A stretch of DNA of 64,000 bases from Bacteroidaceae bacterium (GTDB lineage: Bacteria > Bacteroidota > Bacteroidia > Bacteroidales > Bacteroidaceae): assembly GCA_017503065.1 (NCBI GenBank), contig JAFVTT010000009.1, forward strand, positions 6,460-70,459. The letters run 5' to 3'. Shown one piece after another: positions 29,226 through 37,200 of this stretch; the first letter of the stretch is position 1, and each line of letters starts with the position of its first letter. The notes under the pieces were generated by a model. The model ran no database searches, was not told the origin of the DNA, and saw nothing but the letters and a program-made list of their open reading frames with translations. The position numbers and the translations under genes are program-made.

Positions 29226-30677
29226 TTATTTCTTGGGACGTGCGTTGTCCACAACCATACTTCTCACGCAACGGAAACCGATAAAACTGCGGGGCTGGTT
29301 CTGGTATTCGTAGCTGCGCCATGCCGAACGTATCATGCTTTCGGGGTCTTTCCACGAACCTCCGCGCACAGACTTTTTCTTCAGGCGATAAGGGTCTTCC
29401 AGTGCAGCGTTGTATCTCAACTCGGGATTCATGTCGCTCATGGCCTCCACACCGGCTTCGGTGTAAACGGTACTTGTCCACTCTGCCACATTACCTGCCA
29501 TGTCATACAGTCCGCTGGAGTTTGCGCTGAAGATACCGCAACGTGAAGTTATCAGACTGCCGTCCTTGGTATAGTTGCCGCGGTCGGGTTTGAAGTTGGC
29601 ATAGAAACATCCCTTGTCGCTCTTCACCTCCTTGGCTTCCCAAGGGAAGGCATGCCCTTCCTTGCCACGTGCGGCATACTCCCACTCCACCTCGGTCGGC
29701 AGGCGGTAGCGTTGCAGATGCTTGGCGTATGCTCCCATTCCCACGTTCATCATCTCGGTGCGCCATGCACAGAAGGCATTGGCCTGCTCCCAGTCTACTC
29801 CCACCACGGGATAGTCGTCATAGGCCGAGTGCGAAAAGTAGAGTTTCATATAGCGCTCGTTGTCGGCATTGTCGAAGTCGTTCACCCAGCAGGTAGTGTC
29901 AGGGTAGATGTTCACGATGTATGTATTCAGGAAGTCCCAAGGTCCGCTCAATGGACGTGTGATTGTCTGGCGCACGATCTTGCCGTCATCGTCTATCCAT
30001 GCCGTGTCCTTGGAAATCATCACCACCTCGTTCTCGTCCACCTCGTTGTCGGTGTTCAGGTCCCTCTGCTTGGGATCCAGGCGATACTTGCGCTTGGCGG
30101 CCATGGCATAGTCATAGATCTCATAGCGGTAGTTCATCTGGCTTGCGTCCAACATCTTGGTTCCGTCTATGGGGTGAATCACATACACGCTCTCTATGGC
30201 CCTCAGTTCATCCTCCGTTGCTTTGCGCTCGGAAGGAATTGGCTTGTTCCAGTTCAAATGCGGTGTGACAGGCTCGCCATAGCGGTCTTCCTCAATTTTG
30301 TAGGTTTCATCACCGCCATAGGCCGGATCAGCCAGGCGCTCACGGATAATACTGTCGCGCACCCAGAACACGAACTGTCGGTACTTGGCATTGCTCACTT
30401 CGTGCTGGTCCATCCAGAAACCGTCCACGCTGATGTCGCGGCGGGGAAAGGCCGAGCCCCACAATGTGTCGTTCTCCTCCAGTCCTATCTTCAGACTGCC
30501 TCTGTTCACAGCCACCATGCCGAAAGGTGCGGTTTCTCCGGCAGATGCGCCTCGCACACCCACCAGTTCACCACCATTTGCCATGGCATTGCTCTTGGTT
30601 CCCATACAAGCAGCAAATGCCATGCTTGCAACCACAAGCACAACAGCCGCCATCAGGGATTTCATGTTTTTTGTCAT
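29226..30677 (-). CDS. gldK: Type IX secretion system lipoprotein GldK/PorK
   Basis: A 483-residue lipoprotein with an FGE-sulfatase (formylglycine-generating enzyme-like) fold. The signal peptide ends in the lipobox AFAAC. The FGE-like core is recognisable in DISVDGFWMDQHEVSNAKYRQFVFW, VDWEQANAFCAWRTEMMN, RLPTEVEWEYAARGKEGHAFPW and the C-terminal SVRGGSWKDPESMIRSAWRSY...FIGFRCVRS. GldK is a structural ring lipoprotein, not an active sulfatase activator. A second in-frame ATG (30665) is an equally good start. It follows porP after 139 bases, a gap filled by a purine-rich repeat tract. Confidence 0.93.
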   Translation of the reverse strand: MTKNMKSLMAAVVLVVASMAFAACMGTKSNAMANGGELVGVRGASAGETAPFGMVAVNRGSLKIGLEENDTLWGSAFPRRDISVDGFWMDQHEVSNAKYRQFVFWVRDSIIRERLADPAYGGDETYKIEEDRYGEPVTPHLNWNKPIPSERKATEDELRAIESVYVIHPIDGTKMLDASQMNYRYEIYDYAMAAKRKYRLDPKQRDLNTDNEVDENEVVMISKDTAWIDDDGKIVRQTITRPLSGPWDFLNTYIVNIYPDTTCWVNDFDNADNERYMKLYFSHSAYDDYPVVGVDWEQANAFCAWRTEMMNVGMGAYAKHLQRYRLPTEVEWEYAARGKEGHAFPWEAKEVKSDKGCFYANFKPDRGNYTKDGSLITSRCGIFSANSSGLYDMAGNVAEWTSTVYTEAGVEAMSDMNPELRYNAALEDPYRLKKKSVRGGSWKDPESMIRSAWRSYEYQNQPRSFIGFRCVRSMVVDNARPKK

Positions 30678-30745
30678 ATATCGTTATATTCTGTTTTCTT
30701 TGTATCAATGTTAGTACTGAACAGACGTATGCTTCAGTTTATAAC

Positions 30746-30818
30746 TTCTCCTTTCTCCTTTCTCCTTTCTGCTTTCTGCCTTCTGCTTTCACCTTTCCGT
30801 TTTCCGTTTTCCGTTTTC
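30746..30818. repeat. Low-complexity heptamer tract between porP and gldK
   Basis: Read on the minus strand, three GGAAAAC-type heptamers start exactly at the porP stop codon and grade into GAAAGCAG and GGAGAAA repeats over about 70 bp. The tract is entirely purine-rich on the transcribed-message strand and lies inside the T9SS operon. Confidence 0.7.
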
Positions 30819-31770
30819 AAAGCCACCTTACCGACTGGTGCTTGTTCTTTCCTTTCTTCGTAAGGTTCAGTTCCATCTGATAACCTATATGTATCTCGTG
30901 TGTACCATTCTGTACTGCTATACCTCCAGTGTACATTTCATAACTGTATCCTATGTTCACATCGTGGAAGGTAAGACCCAGCAGCAGTGCCACGCTCACT
31001 GTGGGGCTGTAGTTCACGCCTGCATACATCTTGCCCTTCTCGCCATCGTAGCACAGGCGGCCGGAAATATCTGCTCTCCACGACTGCATATCGGTGCGGA
31101 ACATGGCTGCTGTCCTCAGCGAGAATTCAGGTTGACGGAACTTCAGGCGATGACCGCCAGATGCGTATATCGTCGGCGAAGTCTTCATCTGGTACTGCTT
31201 TTCCTCACCCATAGACACCGTGGGCGACATCAGGTGCATCACCGACACTCCGGCATGCCACACGTCCCTGCGCTCGAACCTCAGACCGAAGTCCACATCG
31301 AAACCCGTTCCGTTCACGTCCGAAGTAGGCACATATTCATCAGAACTTCCTTCTCCAAGTTCTACGTCCGCTCCGTTGAACGAATTGGCCAGGAGCGCCA
31401 TACGGAAGCCGGCACTCAGCACGTACTTCTTGCCTAACGGATGATGGTACGCATACTGTATCCACATCCTTTTGTTGGAGAAAAGGCCGATTTTATCGTT
31501 CATAAAGCCGGCGCCCATGCCATGTCGCTCTGCCTTTGGCACAAAGAACATGGGCAGGTCGCCCTGTATCAGCATCGTCTGTCCTGCGTCCTCAAAACCG
31601 AGCATCTCCATACGGTAGGCCCCGTTTATGTCCAACAGACCGGAACGCCCCGCCGCTGCAGGGTTGTAGAAACTCTGGAACTGCCAAAAGTTGGTAAAGG
31701 CCACATCGCCCTGAGCCTCCGCCCATGCCATGGGCAGCAGCATTGCCAGTGTCATCAATAGCCTCTTCAT
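30817..31770 (-). CDS. porP: Type IX secretion system outer-membrane protein PorP/SprF
   Basis: About 317 residues from MKRLLMTLAMLLPMAWAEAQ, a signal peptide (an in-frame ATG four codons upstream gives an unusual MYMV extension). The mature N-terminus DVAFTNFWQFQSFYNPAAAGRSGLLDINGAYRM carries the family's NPA.AG..G motif, followed by barrel strands such as HGMGAGFMNDKIGLFSNKRMWIQYAYHHPLG. PorP/SprF binds the attachment complex and PorE at the outer membrane. It is the first gene of the operon; a TAATTTTG promoter element lies 89 bases upstream. The order porP-gldK-gldL-gldM-gldN is the standard T9SS core. Confidence 0.93.
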   Translation of the reverse strand: MKRLLMTLAMLLPMAWAEAQGDVAFTNFWQFQSFYNPAAAGRSGLLDINGAYRMEMLGFEDAGQTMLIQGDLPMFFVPKAERHGMGAGFMNDKIGLFSNKRMWIQYAYHHPLGKKYVLSAGFRMALLANSFNGADVELGEGSSDEYVPTSDVNGTGFDVDFGLRFERRDVWHAGVSVMHLMSPTVSMGEEKQYQMKTSPTIYASGGHRLKFRQPEFSLRTAAMFRTDMQSWRADISGRLCYDGEKGKMYAGVNYSPTVSVALLLGLTFHDVNIGYSYEMYTGGIAVQNGTHEIHIGYQMELNLTKKGKNKHQSVRWL

Positions 31771-31858
31771 CACCATATACAACGTATAACAAGCGCATTA
31801 TATTGCCTTACCGTCCTTTTTTTCTTTGCTTAAAAAAGGCAAACGGCATATTCGCATG

Positions 31859-31866
31859 CAAAATTA
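31859..31866 (-). promoter_or_regulatory. Probable -7 element of the T9SS operon
   Basis: TAATTTTG on the minus strand matches TAnnTTTG, 89 bases before the porP start. The -33 region is weak (TGG about 20 bases upstream). The rest of 31771-32052 holds no gene that I can support. Confidence 0.55.
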
Positions 31867-32052
31867 CACATTTTTCACGGAAATACCATATTCCGTATCC
31901 ACAACTTCATCACCGCCAAGAGGCGAATCAACAAGAACCGACAGGACACGCTCTATCAGGCCGAACTATCCTTCTTCATAAAACACCAGCGGAACAAACA
32001 AATCGACTTTGCCCATCCCGCTGATATTAATCCGCTATTCTGCCTGTTCCTG

Positions 32053-32274
32053 TCAATACTCCTCTTCATCCCACAGGAAATCCTCTTTCTGTGGATAGTC
32101 CGGCCAAATATCTTCGATGGTTTCGTACACCTCGCCCTCGTCTTCGATTTCCTCCAGATTTTCAATTACCTCCAGGGGAGCGCCGCTTCTCACGGCATAA
32201 TCAATCAGTTCTTCCCTGGTAGCAGGCCAGGGTGCATCCTCCAGTTTGGAGGCCAATTCCAATGTCCAATACAT
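32053..32274 (-). CDS. Small DUF2795-domain protein
   Basis: A 73-residue acidic protein: MYWTLELASKLEDAPWPATREELIDYAVRSG followed by LEVIENLEEIEDEGEVYETIEDIWPDYP. The (W/Y)PATREELIDYA..SGAPLEV..NL pattern is the DUF2795 family found across Bacteroidetes and other phyla; no biochemical function is known to me. It has no signal peptide or membrane segment. It lies upstream of the T9SS operon on the same strand but is separated by about 280 bases that include the operon promoter, so it is probably a separate unit. Its own upstream region carries a 9-bp tandem repeat. Confidence 0.85.
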   Translation of the reverse strand: MYWTLELASKLEDAPWPATREELIDYAVRSGAPLEVIENLEEIEDEGEVYETIEDIWPDYPQKEDFLWDEEEY

Positions 32275-32304
32275 ATATTATTCTATTTTGTTTATATTAA
32301 TTCG

Positions 32305-32355
32305 GCATAGATTCTATAGATACTATAGATACTATAGATGCTATAGATGCTATAG
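32305..32355. repeat. Tandem 9-bp repeat, five copies
   Basis: CTATAGATA or CTATAGATG repeats with period 9 start at 32314, 32323, 32332, 32341 and 32350, preceded by a partial unit. Every unit contains the palindrome CTATAG. The array sits about 30 bases upstream of the DUF2795 gene start and about 60 bases downstream of the adenosyltransferase stop. Confidence 0.9.
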
Positions 32356-32413
32356 TATGATACAGGCAATGCAACACCCCTTACGGCCGGCAAAGATAGC
32401 ATTATTATTTATA

Positions 32414-32965
32414 CTACCTAAGCTTTTGCCAAATAATTTCGTCCCTTCCTGCCAAAAAGTTTTCGCGTAGAGCCAAAACAAAGAGGAAATCGCTCAAGCG
32501 GTTCATGTACTGCATCACCTCCTGTGGCACCTCGGTTTCCTGCGCAAGGGCCAGGATTCTGCGCTCTGCCCTACGGCATACAGTACGGCACACCTGCGCC
32601 CTTGCCGCCGACTCCACTCCGCCGGGCAACACAAAGCCGCGCCAACCGGGCAGCGAGGCATTCCATTCGTCCATCTGCTTTTCCAGGACTGCTATATCCT
32701 CGAGGCGCACCGTCTGAGCCATAGGCCTTCCCTCCTCTGCCTCCGTGGCAAGCACTGCTCCCACGGAAAAGAGCACGTTCTGGCACTCCACAACACTGTT
32801 TTTCGCCGTTTCATCGGCCAAAGAGACCAAAAGCAAGCCCAAATGACTGTTCAGTTCGTCCACTGTGCCGTATGCCTCCAGACGCGCGCAATCCTTCCTC
32901 ACGCGCTTGCCTCCTACCAGCGAGGTCATCCCTCTGTCTCCTGTCTTGGTATATATCTTTGCCAT
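32414..32965 (-). CDS. Cob(I)yrinic acid a,c-diamide adenosyltransferase, PduO type
   Basis: A 183-residue PduO/MMAB-type ATP:corrinoid adenosyltransferase. The N-terminal ATP-binding motif YTKTGDRGMTSLVGGKRVRKD (residues 4-24), the VDELNSHLGLLL segment and the C-terminal RAERRILAL...VMQYMNRLSDFLFVLAL block match the family. The enzyme converts cob(I)alamin to adenosylcobalamin, needed here most likely for methylmalonyl-CoA mutase in propionate/succinate metabolism; that pathway is not in the window. It is a stand-alone minus-strand gene with repeat elements on both sides. Confidence 0.93.
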   Translation of the reverse strand: MAKIYTKTGDRGMTSLVGGKRVRKDCARLEAYGTVDELNSHLGLLLVSLADETAKNSVVECQNVLFSVGAVLATEAEEGRPMAQTVRLEDIAVLEKQMDEWNASLPGWRGFVLPGGVESAARAQVCRTVCRRAERRILALAQETEVPQEVMQYMNRLSDFLFVLALRENFLAGRDEIIWQKLR

Positions 32966-32978
32966 AGTATGTATAGGG

Positions 32979-33146
32979 TTTCAAGTTTCAAGTTTCAAGT
33001 TTCAGGTGTCCGCAGCGGACAAAGTTGGGTGGGAGCTTACTTTCTGGGTTCAAGTTTCAGGGTTTCAGGCTTCAGGTCTTGGGCTAAAGTCTTGGGGCAA
33101 GGGCCCTTTAGACCTGAAACTTGAAACCTGAAACTCCGAAACCTCA
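32979..33146. repeat. Composite repeat element, copy 1 (heptamer arms around GTGTCC core)
   Basis: Forward heptamers (GTTTCAA, TTTCAGG types) at about 32979-33008 lead to GTGTCCGCAGCGGACA, then a core containing GCTTACTTTCT and more TTTCAGG units, and inverted heptamers (CTGAAAC, TTGAAAC) at about 33112-33146. The same layout recurs at 38342, 43145 and 52003. It separates the adenosyltransferase from the methyltransferase-like gene. Confidence 0.75.
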
Positions 33147-33155
33147 ACTCTGCCC

Positions 33156-33695
33156 TCACCAATTGACAACATAGTGCTGCCTGCACAGGTCCTTCCGTGC
33201 AAAGGCGATACCGACATCATAGAGGTCGAAGGTAACGGTGACACGCTCGTCCTCCTTTATGCGTTTCCAGAACTTCCGGCACTTGTCCTTGTCTTTCAGC
33301 ACCAGCATTGTACCCTCGCCCACATGAGCCAGGGCCTCTTCGTCTTTGCCGTCCACGAAGACCATATCCGCCACGTCCTTAGTACCACGGGGCAGTATCC
33401 TCACACCATTGTTCCCGTATTGGCAGGCCTCCCGCAATGCTTTGTCAAGTCCTCCACAATACATTGTTTGCGGGCGATGATAGTTGGACAGTCTGAAAGC
33501 CAGATGCCTCAGGCTCCTCACCCTCCACTTCTGCCACCAGCGCAATTCCTTGTCCATCTCCGTGTAGGCATAATACTTCTCTTTGTTGTACAGCACATTC
33601 GTCACCAGATCGAAGGCAAACGGAGAATGAACCCCGTAACCCTTCCTTTTGCGAATACGCATCAGCCACACTATGGGACTTTGAAACAGCATCAT
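33156..33695 (-). CDS. Methyltransferase-like protein of Bacteroidetes, function uncertain
   Basis: About 179 residues from MMLFQSPIVWLMRIRKRKGYGVHSPFAFDLVTNVLYNKEKYYAY. The HGVHSPFVF-type motif (here YGVHSPFAF) near the N-terminus and the C-terminal YDVGIAFARKDLCRQHYVVNW resemble a Bacteroidetes family annotated as class I SAM-dependent methyltransferase-like. It is shorter than most, and I cannot see a convincing glycine-rich SAM-binding motif, so catalytic activity is doubtful. The frame extends to 33722, but a TATCTTTG promoter-like box (33704-33711, minus strand) falls inside that extension, which favours the start at 33695 or 33692. Neighbours give no functional clue. Confidence 0.6.
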   Translation of the reverse strand: MMLFQSPIVWLMRIRKRKGYGVHSPFAFDLVTNVLYNKEKYYAYTEMDKELRWWQKWRVRSLRHLAFRLSNYHRPQTMYCGGLDKALREACQYGNNGVRILPRGTKDVADMVFVDGKDEEALAHVGEGTMLVLKDKDKCRKFWKRIKEDERVTVTFDLYDVGIAFARKDLCRQHYVVNW

Positions 33696-33840
33696 AACAA
33701 CCACAAAGATACACAAAAACATCGTTCCAACGAAAAAAAACTTCCCTTTTCTTTATTTTTCTCTTCAAATAGAGCCATTATCCCCGATCAGACATCTCTT
33801 CGTTAATCAGGATTGGTTCCTAAGAGCATAAACAGAAGCC

Positions 33841-33913
33841 TCAGTGGCCGTTCGCCGAACCATTACCGTTCGTTCGCCGAACCATTACCGATGATTCGGC
33901 GAACGGCCACTGA
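33841..33913. repeat. Perfect 19-bp inverted repeat with internal direct repeats
   Basis: Arms 33841-33859 (TCAGTGGCCGTTCGCCGAA) and 33895-33913 are exact reverse complements. Between and across them the unit GTTCGCCGAACCATTACCG occurs twice in tandem (about 33850-33890). It lies in a 530-bp gene-free stretch (33696-34224) upstream of giant gene A; apart from this element and the promoter below I see nothing else there. Confidence 0.85.
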
Positions 33914-34043
33914 CGATGAATTTCCGCCTACACTGAAGGCATAAGACACCCTCCATGGGACTTCGGTCTGGCATCGCAGGAGGTTAGTGCCTAAATATTG
34001 TTAAAACTACTGACGGCATTCGTTTTCTCACTCCCAAACATGC

Positions 34044-34072
34044 TTGAATTCAAATATTTTTCACTATCTTTG
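34044..34072 (+). promoter_or_regulatory. Promoter of giant gene A
   Basis: TTG (34044-34046), 18 bases, then TATCTTTG (34065-34072). The predicted leader is about 147 nt and ends in an unstructured A/C-rich stretch (TTATTAACCAAACAACAAAA) just before the ATG, shared with genes B and D. Confidence 0.7.
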
Positions 34073-34224
34073 TCCCCCATAGGCGCAATATGCTAACATA
34101 AATTCAATTCTGACAACAGTTTTGAAGCAGTGAGTCTGACACATTATTATTAAATTATTAAATTACCAAATTAACACACAACATTATTAACTAACCTAAT
34201 TATTAACCAAACAACAAAACATTT

Positions 34225-37200
34225 ATGAAAAAGATTACTTCTTTTTTGATGATGGTTGTATTGTGCTGTGTTGGCGCGTTTGCTCAGGAGTCAGTAGGTA
34301 CTGAACTCCCCACAAACAAGCTGATTACCATCGGTACAGCACAGGGCGAGATGGTGCCAGGCAAGTGGTACTTCCTGCACAATCCCCGTAACCCCAACCA
34401 GAGCGCAGAAGCATTCGCCGAGGTTGGCGGAACCATCACCACCGCAGGTGGCTTGGTAACAGACATGGGCCTTGGCTCACATGTAAAGCTGACTGCATCA
34501 TCTGTAATTGACGAGGTTACAAACCCCGAAGGCGTAAACGCCAACAATTACATGGCAAACCTCGTTCGCTTCGTTGCCGTTGAAGGCGAGGAAGGCGCTT
34601 ACAACATCCAGTTCGGTACTGGCAACTGGTTGGCAGACGCCCCCGGCAGCGGTACCGTGAACAACAACAACTACATTGCAGGCAACGCAGGTAAGTACAA
34701 CTTCTACCTCGTTACCATCGGTGGTGTTCCCAACACCGCTGGTCGCTTCGCATGGAACAAGTACAACATGGCTAACCGTGTGGACAACAACGGTGCCGGC
34801 GGTACTGTTGTATTCTGGGCTGAAGGTGAGACTACCGGCGAGGACGGTGGCTGGACTACCGACGCCGACATCAAGGGTAACAAGATCTGGCAGATCTACG
34901 ACATTCTCGTTGTAGGTGAGACCGACGTTTACATGGAGGCCATCAATGCCCTGATCGAGGACTACACCACCATCACAGGATATCAGGAGGGTGCTTTCAT
35001 CGACAACCTGCTGGCTGGTCAGAACGTAGGTGAAAAGCCCGGCAACTATCGTCCCGAGGACGTTAACGCATTCATGGAAGTACACAACAAAATCGACGAG
35101 CTGATGTACACCATGGAGATGGAAGGCATCGAGGCAATCCAGGCTCTGTACCCCACCGTTGAAGACGTGGAGAAGCTGAACGAGGATTACGTTGGTGCTT
35201 ACAACCACATGGTTGAAAACCGTGTTCCCCTGGCTATGACAGGTGTTAAGCCCGGTTACTATACCTTCAACAGCTGTCTGTTCTGGTATGTCAACAAGAA
35301 CGACAGTACTTTCTACACTCAGGCAGAAGCTGACTCTATCAATTCAGAAAGCGGTCTGGTAGAAGGCGACGAGGGTTGGATCAACGCTGGCGACGTCAAG
35401 GAAGTTTCCACACGTCAGGCTGCCGCTCCTATCAAGTCTCTGTACTCTGCTGCTGCTACCAGCAACGGACAGCCCGTTGACGCACTTGCTTGGGGTACAC
35501 AGCAGCCCAAGGCCGAGTTCCTGTGGAAGGTAGAGGCCGTAGAGGGCAAGCCCTATGAGTACCGCATGCTCAGCGTAGCAAACGGCAAGACTCACATCAG
35601 CATTGCCCAGAGCGCAAACTCTATTCTGCAGCTCAACGACACTGCTACCGTATGCTTCGACTGGAGAAGCAACGAAGAAGCTATCAAGTATGCCGACGCC
35701 GAGGGTAACGAGGTGAACGACACCGTCGTTTCATTCAACATCCGCAGCTCAAAGCAGCCCGAGGGCAACTACAACTATCTGCACTGCGGTGGCCACAGCG
35801 GTGGTGCCGGCACAGGTCCTGCACTTATCGTAGGTTGGTCCGACGGCGGTGCCACACGTTGGTACATGGTTCCCGTGGACGAGGCAACTGTTGAAAATTG
35901 GATTAACGGTCCCGAGGCTCAGCTCCGCAAGAAGATCGAGAAGGGTGACAGCATCGCTGCAGTATCTCCCTCTCAGATTGAAATTGCCAAGGATATCGTA
36001 ACTACCATCTACGACACCGACTCTGTTGTAGTAACTGCCGACCAGTTCTACAGCCAGTACACCACCGAGGATGCTCAGACCATTCCCGAGGGCCAGACCG
36101 TTTACGACTTCATGCTCGACGGCAAGCAGAGCACATACTGGCACAGTAAGTGGGAGAATGGTGCTGTAAACGCTAAGGTTCACTACCTGCAGATCCACGC
36201 TACCGAGACTATGGATGGTCTGTATGCCGTTAAGTTGCAGCGTCGTCCCGTTAATGGTGACCAAATCACCGAGCTGATCGCAGTTGGTTTCGTAGACGAA
36301 CCCACCGACGAAACAGTATTCGCTGACGGTAAGGAACTGGGTACTCTGAAGTTGCCTTTCGCTGACAAGAACGAGACCGTTGTTACCAACACATTCGATG
36401 CAACTGGAATGAATTACGTGCGCTTCTACTCTACTACTACCACCAAAGTTCCCAATAGTGACGGAGGTCAGGGTCGTGGCTACTGGCATGCTTCTGCATT
36501 CAACGTGTTCAAGGCAAGCGCCGCTCCTCGCTACGAGACCACTCAGTACATAGCCCGCAAGGCACAGGCTGATGCCCTGGCTGCTGCCGTTGCTACTTGG
36601 AACGAAAAGGGATTTGCCGCTGACTCTCTCGAACTCACCGAGGATCCCACCTTCGATGCCGCTTATGACGCTCTCGTAGCTGCATACGAGGCTTGGAGCA
36701 AGGTTTACGTTGATCCCACTGCTCTCCGCGAGGCTATCGCTGCCGCTCCAGCCGAGAACCTGTTCGTAACCGGTAACAATCCCGGCCAGTGGAAGGAAGG
36801 CGTAACAACTCCCGGTGCTACCGTTGCTGCCGCCGAGGCTTACAACGCTTCCGGTGCCTACACTCCCGCAGAGTCTGAGGCTCACCTCGCCGCTATCGCC
36901 AAGGCTGAGGCCGACGTTTGGGCTGCTGCCAACAAGATTGAGACCGGCAAGTGGTACCGCTTCAGCTTCGCTACTGAGGAAATGTACGACAACTACGGTT
37001 GGAACAAGGATGGTTCCAAGGCTGATGAAAATGCCGCAGGCATAACAATTTCTCCCGCACTGTGGGGCAAGACCATTGCTGTTGGCAAGACTCTGACAAC
37101 ATACGCTACCTTCGATAACGAGGAGGGCGAAGTTGACACTGTTGCCACCTACTCTGTTGAGGCTACCGAGGAATGGTACGAGGGCGACAACCTCTGCTTC

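Noticed and set aside
29226..30677. gldK as an active formylglycine-generating enzyme
   Set aside because: The FGE-like fold is typical of the structural T9SS lipoprotein GldK, the operon context is T9SS, and no sulfatase gene is nearby.
31890..32052. A plus-strand open frame with protein-like composition in the spacer before the T9SS operon
   Set aside because: No start codon or ribosome-binding context, and most of the frame continues antisense to the DUF2795 gene; no family recognised.
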